Positions 1 to 11,102 of a stretch of DNA of 64,000 nt are shown in pieces (positions within the stretch are counted from its first letter, which is position 1; the number at the start of each line of letters is the position of its first letter). The notes beneath the pieces were generated by a model. It was not told where the DNA came from. It saw only the letters and a list, made by a program, of their open reading frames with translations, and did no database searches. The position numbers were made by a program, and so were the translations under genes. Location of the stretch: positions 69,395,474 to 69,459,473 of the forward strand of contig JAYGXS010000004.1 in NCBI GenBank assembly GCA_036362985.1. Direction: 5' to 3'. Origin of the DNA: Ligula intestinalis (lineage: Eukaryota; Platyhelminthes; Cestoda; Diphyllobothriidea; Diphyllobothriidae).

Positions 1-3000
1 GACATCTCTCTGATCGAAGCCGGTAACAGTGACGGCCTAGCTGTCCCGCCACCGAAACCTCAGACATGCCCTCTTAAATTGGTCGTTTTAAATGCCAGAT
101 CACTGATTAATAAAATGCCTCTGCTCCAGACTATGGTTTTCGTCAACCGCCCAGACATTGTAATGGTAACTGAGACATGGGCATCGGCCTGTGTAGCTGA
201 CCCAGAACTCTCTGTTCTAGGCTATTCATGCGTTCGGAACGATCGTAACAATTGCCGTGGCGGAGGAAGCTGCATCTTTTTTAAGCAGCCATTTGCATTT
301 CTCCCGTTGGACTATCCACAATTCACAGCGGTGGAGGAGAGCTGCTGGCTATGAGTTGTTCTTAAAAAACAAATACTCCTTACTTGTTGGCTGTGTTTAT
401 CGCCCACCTAATGCCAATGCAGACTACGATCTTTGTCTCTCGCAGGCATTTCATGCCGCAGCTGACTTGAATCTTAAGTATTGCTTGATTGCAGGCGATT
501 TTACCTTCCTGACGTGCAATGGTTTCCACCATCCGGTCCTTCAAAGTTTGAGAACTTACTTGAGGCAATAGATATCGGCATGTGGGATCAGGTAGTCGAT
601 TTTCCCACTCGAGGAGCAAACATACTCGACCTAATTTTTTGTAGGGGATGCGAACCACTTTCAGTGTCATCCTTAGACGCACTTGGGAGTTCAGACCATC
701 TTACAGTTGTTAGTGAACTAGAACTGGAGGCGGATCAAACATTTTCCCAAAAGTATAGTTTTTATCATGACTTGCGATCAGCAAACACAGCTGATCTACT
801 GGCACATCTAAACGCTCTCGACTGGTCTGAATTTTTTCAATGTTTGGATGTCAATGTTTGTACCGATTAACTGTACAAAGTGTTGGATCCACTCATCCTC
901 CACTTTGTCCCCCGTAAGAAAGTAATGCATGTCAAGGATGAAGTGTACCATCCACTGTCTTTCCGTCGTAGGCTGCGTAAACTCTCTCGTCGATTGCATC
1001 GGCAGAACGACACTTCCGTTCTGCCCTTGATCACACTGATCTTTGAGCAGGCCAAGAAGCTCTCCGAAGAAAAGCAGATAGCCGATTAGGCTCACTTCGC
1101 TGAAAATCCTTCCCTTAATGTTGTGAAACTCTTTTCGCGTACAGTAAAAGCGCAGAGGAAAACGCAACACCCCATTCTTCAAGATGCTTTAGGAAACCCC
1201 ATAGCTGACGCTAAGTTGACCGCCGATAGCTTCAATGCGTTCCTATCCAAAACGTTTAGTGAAAGCTCGTTCGCTGCACCTCCGGTTATCCAGGCTTGGA
1301 CGGGTGCCATACTCGAAACCATCAGTTTTAACCGTCTGGGACGTGACTGTTGCCATTCGTCGTTACCGTCAATCTTATAGTCCAGGACCAGATGGCGTCC
1401 CAGTTAGCCTTCTAAAAGCTGAAGCGAATGATATCTTTACGTCTATTCTTTGTAAGGTATTTAATCTTGCTCTTGAGAGCGAAACATTTCCTTCGTTGTG
1501 GAAGGAGTCGCACATAATGCCTATTCGCAAGCATGGCCGATCGACCTCATTCGACAACTTTAGGCCAATAAATACACTTCCCGCAGCCTCGAAGATCTTG
1601 GAGACCTTAATCAAAGAAAAGATGATGCGTCACTTGACAGAGAACAACCTGCTCAATACAGCTCAACATGGCTTTCTCGAGAAACGATCTTGTGACACCT
1701 GTCAGCTCTCTTTCAATGATTATGTGCTGCAATCTAGAGACAGCGGTTTTGCCACTTATAGCGTCTATTTTGATTTTACTAAGGCCTTTGATCGGGTCGA
1801 TCATAACCTCCTCCTTCTGAAACTAGCCTCCTTCGGCATAGGTAGCAAGCCACTGAACTTCATATCTTCCTATTTGGGTGCTCGCACACAACGAGTAAAA
1901 ATTTCCAATGTTGTCTCCAAACCCACACATGTGAGGAGTGGAGTTATACAGGGTAGTGTACTGGGTCCGCTCCTATTTTGCCTGTTTGTCAACGACGTTT
2001 CAGATTGTTTTCAGTATGGCAGACCCTTCATGTACGCTGATGATTTAAAAGTCGCTTATCGATATAAACTGACAGATCGCAACATCGTGCTCGAGCTGAT
2101 AAAAAAGGATCTTCAGGCCTTCGCCCAGTGGTGTTGCACATGGCGCCTCACCCTTTCATGGCACAAATGTTCCGTTATGCTTGTTGGCGACGATCATCAA
2201 CCGGAATTAAGCATTGACGGCCACAAATTAAATGTCCCAGGAGTTATCAAGGATTTGGGCATATCCTACTCTAATAGTCTCAATTTGTCAGAGCACTGTG
2301 CCCTGATAGTCTCGAAAGCACGCCGAACCACCGGATTTATCTTTAGAAATTTTAAGACTATCAAGGCTAGAACTAGCCTTTATAATATGTACGTGAGACC
2401 TAGTCTTGAATACTGCTCGCCTCTATTCAGTCTTCTGCGCACTAGTCAACGGAAGAAAATAGAATCGGTGCAGCACTTCTTCACTAGAAGAGTTTTCACT
2501 ACAGAACACCGTAACTTAACCTTCCAACAAAGGTGCGAACTTATAAAGCTGGATCCCCTATGGCTTCGTCGATTGCAGAAGGGTCTTTTTTACTGTTTAA
2601 ACTTTTGAATGGTCAAACCTTTAACCCCCTTAGTACAATAAGGCAGCTTGAGCACTCTCGACGCGCCAGTCATCGAGACGTAATTTTATTTCTTCCTATG
2701 GCACGTAAAGTTAACTACCGGCAATTCTTTTCAGTAAATGCCATATCAATCTGGAATAAGCTGCCCAAAAGTATTAAAACCCAGCAAACTATCCTATGTT
2801 TAAGAGAGCTATAACTAGTTTTCTACATTCAGGACAACTTTCACGAATTTTGGGTGCTGACTCGGTGGAATCTCTCTTTCACTCTGATGGCGTTCGTGGA
2901 CTGTGAACCCCGCCAGGCTTCATGCTGAAGATAATGCTGCTGAAGCAGCAGCCCGCAGTCTGCTAACCCTTCAGCCGATAGCACGCAACTTTTGCCGACA

Positions 3001-3308
3001 ACCATTGAAGGAAGACTGAGAACACTGTGTTCTTGTGCCAACCCTCTCCGTCTGGAACTAACGTTTTTAAACGATATGAAACATTTCTCCTGCTGATGAG
3101 TCAACTCAGCTTACAACTGTACATTTATTCCGTTTGTATCATACCTTTGAAGGCAGGTTTTTTTCACTTGAAACAAACTCTCTATCTCACCCAGTATTGA
3201 CAAAACAAAAAACCTAAAACAAAACCAATACTGGCGCCCAAGAGGTGCATTACCAATTCTTTACAATTGCCTGTAAACTGGCATATTATTATTATTATTA
3301 TTATTATA
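1..3308 (+). mobile_element. CR1-like non-LTR retrotransposon, decayed, cut by the window edge
   Basis: Endonuclease then reverse transcriptase order. Endonuclease pieces lie in different frames: VLNARSLINK...ETWA (79-330), CVYRPPNANADYD...IAGDF (about 390-500) and GSSDHLTV (about 690). The reverse transcriptase runs from about 1340 to 2608 with YFDFTKAFDRVDH, SGVIQGSVLGPLLFCLFVND and YADDLKVAY. A C-terminal piece, ISIWNKLPKSIK, ends at 2814. Frameshifts near 330, 490 and 1340 and stops near 870 and 1089 kill the element. The 3' untranslated part ends in an (ATT)n run at 3285-3307, typical of the 3' ends of such LINEs. Confidence 0.9.
3285..3307 (+). repeat. (ATT)n microsatellite
   Basis: About 7.7 units of ATT. 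It is interpreted as the 3' tail of the LINE that ends here. Confidence 0.85.
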
Positions 3309-4016
3309 GAACCAAACTTTTTTGATGAATTTCGCCACAAGTACATATTAATTTACGTTCCCTTGCCAAGAAGTAAATGTTTAAACACTTAATACTTTAA
3401 GCAGTTGGGTGGAGGAATAGTTATAGCCTTGGCCTCACTAATCATTCTCGCCGATTTTCCTATGGAGTATACAAAATGCTGTGCACACAATGCTGTAAAC
3501 TGGCATAATAATCATATTTTCATTAAAAGAAAACCTTATGGCAAGTATGCAATCGCTTCCCAATGGCGTAGAAAAATCTGTTTTTCTCTCAGACATAATG
3601 CCTACGACATTTGGTTTCGAATGCATGCATTAGACGGTACTTATTCCACAAGTAGGATTGTGTTCTTTCAACCGAAATCGACCGTTTCTTCAAGAAAGCG
3701 TATATTTCGCTCGAAAACGGATCCAAATAATATTAACGTGAGTGCTTTTTATGTAAAATATTTATTTGTAAGGGTAAATCGACAATGAAAGGGAAACTGA
3801 GTGCCACTTTAGCAGCAATTTTTAGCAGAGCAGCTTCTTTCACAGCGGTTAGAAAGCAGTTTGCTTGAGAGAATTCGAATAAATTTGGAAATGGAGTTAA
3901 TTTTAAAAAATTCGGCCGAAATTAGATAAGATAGAGAACCTTTGCCGGCGGCAAAAAGATAGTATCTTCAACGCCTACTAGATGCCATCAAGGAAAATTT
4001 TCAAGCTTTTCAGAAA
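3309..4016. other. No recognised gene; one uncharacterised 127-codon frame
   Basis: A plus-strand frame at 3405-3788 is open but has no motif I recognise, and its composition is like the flanking DNA. Nothing else is seen until the next LINE. Confidence 0.4.
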
Positions 4017-5978
4017 ATGTCCATAGTACACCTAGATACTGAGTCATTCTCGGGCAATTTCTGCTTTGCATCCATTATCCTGTCTCCCCGTCAAAAGGCG
4101 ATTATTGGATGCATTTATAGTCCACCTAACTCATCATCGGAAGATGATGAAAAGCTTTGCGAAATATTTAGGCTGATTTCGGAGTCCGCCTTTGATGCTA
4201 AAGTTATCGCTGGGGATTTCAACTTTCCCGAAATTGATTGGTCATTAAACTGTTGTCCATCCAGATTTCAGCCCTTTCTCAATGCCACAAATTTTTCAAA
4301 CTGGTCTCAGTTCGTCTGTTCCCCAACGAGGGATCAGCATATTTTAGATTTAATTTTCACGAATGACATTTCCCCCCTTTTCGTTGACTACACTCAGAAC
4401 CTCTTCCCAAGTGACCATACTTTAATCCATTGTTGTCTTCCGCTTGCTTCTACAAAAAAGGCTAGCACCATTCGTACCTACCGTGCGTTTGACCTAGCTG
4501 ATATAAATTTAATAAACAACTTTATGGACTCACTAGACTGGCAGGAGCTTTCCTCCACGAGCAGTGTAACAATTCTTTGTGACTCATTGACGGCAATTTC
4601 AAATAGCATTTTGGAATTTGTGCCGATCAAAATTGTTAAGCCTTATACTTCGGACCCCACCGTTCCTCATTTTCTATTGTCTAGACTCAAGAAATTGCAA
4701 AAATAGTTGAAAGACCAGTCAACTAGTTCATAATCTGTGCACCTTAGAATCGCAGAGATTTTCGAATTAGCATATAAGATTCGTCTTGCACGTGACAAAC
4801 AGAGGGAATCTTGCGCACTCAGCGAGTTAAACTCTGCAAAATCGATTGCCCAACTGTTCCGTCGTCGGTCCTCCACTAAACGAGGTCACGAAATCCTCCC
4901 TTTACCGAGTGAAAATGAAAATTTTGTGCGAGATGAGTCTGAGAAGGCTAAACTGTTCAATGCATTCTTTGCAAAGCACCTTACGACGGAATCTGAACCG
5001 GTCGCGTCGTTTAAGCCATGCTCAGTCAATACTATCAGTACCATAGATTTCTCCATAGAAGTAAAACGTAAGCACATTATCCGTCTAAAAAACTCGCACT
5101 CCTAGGGAACTGACGGCCTTCCAAATTCACTTAACAAGAGAGTATTCAGCTTCCCTCGATTGCTAAGTTATCTATTCTGAGCTTATTTTCCAAACGGTTT
5201 CTTTCCTGACTCATGGAAGACATCTATTATTCTTCCAGTCTTCAAGTCAGGATCTCGTTCGGACGTAAATAACTACCGAGGTGTTCATAAAACCCCGGCT
5301 CTAGCCAAACTTCTGGAAAAGATCATTTTTAATCCAATTCTCGATTTTTGTGTAGAAAATAAACTATTAAGTGCCTCACAGCATGGATTTCTACCTGGAA
5401 GATCATGCGAAACCTGCCACTTGGCATTCCTTAACCTGGTTTCTTCACTTCGTAATGAACAGCAATCAGTCATTGTGATTTACTTTGACCTTAGTAAAGC
5501 CTTTGACAAGGTGCCGCATAGGCGCCTTTTAGTGAAACTGGAAGCCCTAGGCATCAGGCCTCCCCTCCTTGATTTCATTGCCTCCTACCTGTCTAACCGC
5601 AGCCAGAGGGTCTTAGTAGGCAATAGCTACTCGATGCCTCAGCCGATCACGAGTGGCGTTTTACAAGGCACGGTTTTAGGTCCCCTCCTTTTCATTCTTT
5701 ACGTAAATGAAATTTCAACAGTGCTAAATAATTCGGAAAATTTCATTTATGCTGATGACCTTAAGTGTATTTACTCATTTTCTAAGGACACGGCCAGTAT
5801 TTGTGTTGATAAAGTTAACGCAGACTTGCGTATACTCTCAAGTTGGAGCGCTACATGGCAGATGGAGTTTTCTCCATCAAAATGTAGTTTCTTGAGTTTT
5901 GGTCCCGCAAGGCTTCCTGGACCCATTATCTTCCAAAAAAGTCCACTGTTAGAAAGCTCTACGATAAACCAAACTTGA
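4017..5978 (+). mobile_element. CR1-like non-LTR retrotransposon, 3' truncated
   Basis: Endonuclease at 4017-4706: IIGCIYSPPNSSSEDDEK, VIAGDFNFPEIDWS, RDQHILDLIFTND and FPSDHTLIH, the motif set of the LINE endonuclease. Linker at 4737-5105. Reverse transcriptase from 5106: SASQHGFLPGRSCETC, IYFDLSKAFDKVPHRRLL, SGVLQGTVLGPLLFILYVNE and FIYADDLKCIY. In-frame stops (near 4704, 5103 and 5180) break it. The copy stops soon after the YADD block, so the thumb and 3' end are missing. Confidence 0.9.
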
Positions 5979-7202
5979 CTTGAAATAAAATAAACAGACG
6001 TTATGTAGTATCCAGAGAACAATGAGATTGATCCTTGTTTTAATCACGTTGGCCCGATGACATTGGGTCTAGTCCATAATGTTGTAGGTGGTGTTCCCTT
6101 GCATGGTAAGTGGTGTACTGGTTGTCCCCTCCCTTGTGGTGGTCTTCGGTCCCACCCACCCTCGTAGACATTTGTGAATTACAGTTGCCCTTTCTGCGAG
6201 GGTCCCACGGAGTGTTTCATTTTCCCGGTGGTCGTGTCCAGCTCCACCTTCCGCCGATTGGCTTATTCGGTTACGTGTTTGCCTGTATGACAGTTAATTA
6301 TCGTTATTATTGCACTGTTATCGTAATAAATATGGGTGTGTTAACACTTGGCCTCGGCTGATCATTTCGATGAGTGAATGTTCCTGAAATCGAGCATTCT
6401 AGTGGAATAACAGTGCGCTACACAGCCAGAAGACAACGGACGTAGACGTACGACTGAGTACCGGCCATAATCAGGAAGAAGATATGCTACCAAAGGACAA
6501 CGGGGCGCTCGGGCTTACAGTAAATTGTAGCGCATGAAAATTTAAAGTGTGCGGGGCGCTTTGCACCGTGAACTATAATAATTTAATTCTAGGATGGTAA
6601 GTTCGACCGCAGGTAGTTTAAAGTAGATGTCCTCTTCACCACTAAGGTTTTTCAGGAAAATGAAGGAAAACCGAAAAACTATCGAGCATAAAGTAGTAAA
6701 AAATATTCAACCTTGCCACACTAAATAAAAATGTAAGTTATTATGTGTTTATTTATGGCGCACTATTTTATTGCAAAAATATTCGATTATTTAAACAATT
6801 TATGTGACCTAAAGTACGATACCACTTATTCTTCTTTCCAAGCGATAACACGTTCGAGCGTTTAGATCACTGAGGATAAGAAATTAGATTGAAACAGACA
6901 CCACGAAAAATATATACATGCCCAATTTATGATTTAAACACATTGACAACCTATAAGACCAAATAAGGTTTAGTACTGATTGCAAAATGTCTAACTTTAT
7001 TAAAAATTATTGCAGCATTCTTGTTGCTCTGGGAATTTATCTTCAATGCTGCTAACATTTTAACGTTTTTTTAGTATATCCACGTATAAGTGAACGCCAC
7101 ATGTCCTCAGCGAAACGTTTGTACCGCATCGACGCACGTTTTCGTATGGCAATACACTTAACTACAGACCTTTTTTGTGATTCAATTTCCTAACAAGGTT
7201 AT
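5979..7202. repeat. Repeat-derived intergenic DNA; inverted copy of dispersed family R2
   Basis: 6030-6370 is a GC-rich stretch with no recognised protein. About 6530-6660 is an inverted, diverged copy of the family also found at 24487-25140 and 44014-44840. Shared blocks include the hairpin region around gcggggcgctttgcaccg. The remaining bases to 7200 are AT-rich with no feature I can support. Confidence 0.45.
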
Positions 7203-7466
7203 GTGTGTGCACACCATTTCTATATCCACAAAGCAAAACGGGCAGACTTTGCTTGCCTGCCTGAACGTGGACTTAACCTACTTGCTGGGCATTTTTGCAA
7301 TTTTGCTGGCTGGGGACAAATTGCCAATCCACCTCATCTGCTACCCCAAGTTCTATCGCCGACGCTTATAGAGCTACGAATTCCACTCGTACCGACATCT
7401 GTCTATCAACAGCGGTTCTCAGTTATGAACGGAATTATGAACGTGTGTACAGACGACGCGCATGGG
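7203..7466 (+). pseudogene. Trypsin-like (S1) serine protease exon, first of two
   Basis: An 88-codon open stretch ending at a good donor (GCATGGG|gtaaga). It reads FACLPERGLNLLAGHFCNFA then GWGQIANPPHLLPQ and LIELRIPLVPTSVYQQRF. S1 peptidases have C-L-P, about 12-15 residues, then G-x-x-C-x-x-(A)-G-W-G, then L-x-x-x-x-(I/V)-P-(I/L)-V-x-x-x-x-C. The last cysteine is tyrosine here. It ends IMNVCTDDAHG, matching the M-x-C-A-G region. The exon's true 5' edge is uncertain; acceptors at about 7198 and 7221 are possible. Exons for the catalytic His and Asp were not found. Confidence 0.65.
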
Positions 7467-7582
7467 GTAAGAATGAACCACTTTGCGTTTCGACGAAGCC
7501 AATGGACACGGTGAACCCATGACTTACCTACCTTTCATTCATATTTATCTTTCCGTTTCTTTTCTCTTCTTTCTTTTTTCAG

Positions 7583-7762
7583 CTTCCCTGCCTGGGTGAC
7601 AGCGGCGGGGGCCTGCACTGTTTAACTACAGATGGATCTTAATGGATAGCCTACGGCCTGAGATGTTACGGTGGGGTCAATTGCTTGAGATCATTCCACG
7701 TACATAACTTAACAGAACCAAAAATTAGCTTGATTAAACAAGTCATCTCCGAAAATTCCTAA
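7583..7762 (+). pseudogene. Trypsin-like serine protease exon with active-site Ser, interrupted by a stop
   Basis: It starts after a pyrimidine tract (ttcttttttcag|CTTCCC), phase 0, in frame with the previous piece. It reads LPCLGDSGGGLHC, then LTTDGS. This is the S1 active-site block C-x-G-D-S-G-G-P-L-x-C with glycine in place of proline. A TAA at 7640-7642 stops it. The same frame then runs on for 39 sense codons (WIAYGLRCYGGVNC ... KISLIKQVISENS), as expected for the S1 C-terminus (W-x-x-x-G-I-x-S-x-G-x-x-C). Probably a decayed copy; a sequencing error at the stop cannot be excluded. Confidence 0.65.
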
Positions 7763-8617
7763 CGAACTTCAATCAATCTGCATGCAATATCCGGACTCGA
7801 AAATGCGAAATGTGAATTAAGTCTCCAGTTTTCTCTGGTGTTTACATGCCGTAGTCAATTGATAACATAAATATATTGGACCTTAAGCAAATAAAATATT
7901 AAGAGAATAAAATATTCACTTTTTCCCCTCATGTATTCAATGCTTCCTGTGTCCAGGAGTTAAATAATGCGGTATACTAATCAAACGTTAGACAATCAAC
8001 AAGGAAAAACTGTTTATGTAATTCTAAAAGAATGGTACACACTCGTCACAATTTGCATATCAAACAATATTTGGAAATTTGGAATAGTTATTTTAAGCCA
8101 GAGAACACCGTTTATCTTTCTACGACACCGAGGCTTGACAAATACAATAATCTGAGACCACTAATTGAAGGCTGTGTATTGAAGCTTGTAAATGATGCAC
8201 GTGTGTGCATAAGCCTTACATTACGGAATCTCCAGTTTACGTACTAGACTCATATGCGAATAAAAATTCGTTCATGCAATGCGGTCGCTGTAACGTAGTG
8301 ATGTTGCGAAATAATTGGTTTTTGAATGGGTTAAACCCAAGGTAAATGCCAGTGTTTCCTATTCCTGGCTCTCCCAGAATTTATTGGCTGGAGGGAAGGC
8401 AGATGTGGGCTCTCTGATTTTCCGGTGTCTTCGTTACTCGCACATATCCGTGTGCAGATTTAAAATGTCAAATTTGGAAAACACATCTTCGGCGCCGTCA
8501 GAAACCCCGAAAGGCAGGAAAAAACCTAACCCAAACCCGTTCTTTTGCTGTCACTATTGGCTGTGTTTTGGTCTTTTGCTTGTTCAATAAGGAGCAAAAT
8601 AAGGAGTTTGTTTTAAC
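7763..8617. other. No gene recognised
   Basis: AT-rich sequence with short unrelated open frames only. A 91-codon frame at 8315-8590 has no identifiable motif. Confidence 0.4.
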
Positions 8618-9914
8618 TCAAAAAACCTGTTTGGTCTTTCTTCGAAATTCAGCTAAACTGTGGCTTTTACGAATATCATTGTGTATTGCATTCCATATGA
8701 TCGCAAATCTTATGATGTAGAAATTCAATCGCTTGGCCGTCCTAGCTTTAGCGTTATGAATCGTATGCTGATTGTTTCTAGTGGGACGGGAAAAGTTTTG
8801 GTTTGTTAGCATATTATTGCTAAGGATGTTGTGATAATTTGTTACTTTGAAAAGGAAATTTAAACCATGTTGAAGTCGACTTTGCCAGAGGGGTTTAAGA
8901 CCATCTCTATTGTACATTATTGTATAGAATTCTCGGGTATCATCACATTTGGACAGAAATCTCGTAAACCATCTCTGTATTTTTTCTTGTTTCTGTCTGT
9001 GATCTGATATCATGGTGCCGAAACATATTGAGCAGTTATCTATAAAACTGGACCCCAACTCACAACTGGCGGCACACATCGCAAAAACTAGCCATGACTT
9101 TGTGCTCCAAGGTGCGACCATCGTAGGCCGAGGAACCTCAAAAGCCGAAAGGCTGACACTTGAGGCATGGTACTCAGATGCCAACTCAGTCAACAGGCAT
9201 CAACAGTGGTCTACAAAGTCTTGCGCCATTAAAGTGGAAAGAGCCAAGACGAAGCCAAATCAAACATAAGAATGGCAAGCGAAAAGGAACCCACAACGAA
9301 CTGGCTAGAAGGGGAGGCCGTGTTACCACGGCCCTCTACCGGGTGACAAGGTGGCATTCTAATTACTGTTCATGACCCCCAGCCCCACGGACAGCTAATA
9401 AGCCTACACCACTTTAATTGCCTCTCCGACCCATCTGATCCCACTGACAGCTAATTGCCCTCCTGCCCCACCTCCCCTTTTAGTTTGCAGTTTCTACTCC
9501 CTTGACAACCTGACGATTTCTGACAGTTGATTGGCCTTTGGTTACTATAATTATCCTCCTTTTTGGTTGCTTTCTCATCTCTGAAGATGAACATCTGCAA
9601 GTGTTCAAAAGCTCACAACAATAAATCAATTGATCTGGTGCTGGACCTGCCTTCTTCCTCAACTAATCTAGCAAAGGTAAAACATACGTTTTGCAAAGTT
9701 TAGTCTTAAGCGTAACCCATGTGAAATTTTTAATTATGAAGCCACGTAGTCGATTGGCATTTCGTGCAATTTGTTTAACATGCGGGGATAAGTCTAGAGC
9801 ATTCAAATCTTTAAAAGATTTGAGCTGTTTTATTTCTTGACCACTAAACATTATGGGGGGAAGTTTTAATGGTCCAAAAATCATGCGATGACATTTTGTT
9901 GGTGGGAACGGCAT
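8618..9914 (-). mobile_element. Non-LTR retrotransposon fragment, split by a Penelope-like insertion
   Basis: Minus-strand reverse-transcriptase thumb and C-terminal sequence in two parts. 9914-9663 reads SFKDLNALDLSPHVKQIARN ... LCKTYVLPLLD. The rest resumes at about 9022 with RQKQEKIQRWFTRFLSKCDD, then GLKPLWQSRLQHGLNFLFKV and RFAIIWNAIHNDIRKSHSLA, down to 8618. Between the halves is plus-strand PLE sequence (9010-9665). Joined across it, the order is that expected for one LINE, so the PLE entered later. Confidence 0.8.
9010..9665 (+). mobile_element. Penelope-like element, 3' fragment (GIY-YIG end and 3' repeat)
   Basis: KLDPNSQLAAHIAKTSHDF, GRGTSKAERLTLEAWYSDAN and SVNRH match the GIY-YIG domain of the better-preserved copy at 55204-55602. 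Downstream it shares that copy's 3' repeat, ending tgaagatgaacatctgcaag ... caataaatcaattgatctgg. It lies inside an older minus-strand LINE. Confidence 0.85.
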
Positions 9915-10910
9915 TTGCCATTGAACATTCCAGTCATTTAGTTTTTGAAGGTCTTATTTAATAGTTCTATGCGCACTGCTTTTCGATTGTGACAGACTGA
10001 CCAAATATCTCATTTCCTGGAAAGTTGAACCTAGGCATCTCAAGAAAACCCACTGCAGGTAGCATATATTGACTTTAAAAGGCATTGGTTATGTTCCCCA
10101 GTATGTGTTATTAAAAGAAAATGGAACAGGATAGCTGACAGTACTTTACTTTCAGTTGTACAAGTACATCAGCTGTGTTTCCCTGTGTCCAACAGCTTGT
10201 TTTCTGTGGTTGGTTTCGTCTCGGGTCGTTGGCAGTGTCTCCAACAACAGAGACCCTTCTGCTTGCAGCCTCGCTATTTAAGGACAGTCATCATGTTTCC
10301 CGATTGGGTCTCCATTGTCGTCGCGCGCGCGCTTGCTGACGCACGTCTTTGCATCTGTCCTCAGCGTGACCTCACTGATAGCAGCAACTTGGATCCGGGG
10401 CAGTCTCATTTCACGTGCCTCCTATGTCCTGGCATAATGTCCACCCTTTGAAGGTCGCCTGACTTGGCCCGTTCGCGCGCCTTGTTCCAGCGTGACCTTA
10501 GGATATATGTCTGTCTGGATGAAGTTCTAAGTCATCCTAACAACAACAAGCAACTTTGGAAAGATATGAGGGCCCGGCGCTACTCTGGATGCTCAAAAAA
10601 GCTTTCACGTACTGATCCAAGCAGCTGTTTTCGAAGCTCATGGTCATGTTCATTTACCCGACTAGTGAATATTAATCGCAAGATTGGTTCCAATGTACGA
10701 AAGGCGAGATGGCAGATATCAAATATGTCAAACTGTTGGGGTCAAGAATTGTACATGAATTGAGGGAGCTGTCACACCCGGAGCTTTGTAAAGCACTGCA
10801 TCCATTTATTCTCGAATTTTGACGTTCCGGAGGTGACGAATTATGATGTATAAAGTGATCGTTTGCGGTGACATCCTGGAAATCGCAGGGTATATAAGCT
10901 GGCCGTCTGC
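9915..10910. other. Decayed LINE sequence and unassigned DNA
   Basis: The first 100-200 bases continue the minus-strand LINE upstream of 9914. From 10185 to 10763 there are short plus-strand frames without clear family motifs; 10464-10763 may be the degraded upstream part of the LINE tail at 10911. Confidence 0.35.
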
Positions 10911-11102
10911 ATGCTTAAGCACAGACATTGTCTTAAGCTAGTGGTAAAATGGACAAATATCCTTCCGCACACCTATCGTATCTCAAAGCGCATCGTAAAA
11001 GCATGGGGTGACCTTGCCTCCGATGTTGATTCTGCCGGCACATTAAGCGCCTTCAAGAAAAAAACACGATTTCTTATTTCATTCTTGATTTATTCACTTT
11101 AG
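10911..11102 (+). mobile_element. LINE C-terminal fragment
   Basis: It reads ISKRIVKAWGDLASDVDSAG, then TLSAFKKKTRFL. This matches the LINE C-terminal pattern W-(N/D)-x-L-P-x-x-(V/I)...F-K-x-x-L that follows the reverse transcriptase. Only this end is preserved. Confidence 0.6.

Noticed and set aside
3405..3788. 127-codon plus-strand protein gene
   Set aside because: Open but without motif, start context, splice partners or compositional bias that would set it apart from chance.
10321..10332. cgcgcgcgcg run as a regulatory CpG or Z-DNA site
   Set aside because: Too short and isolated to support a claim.
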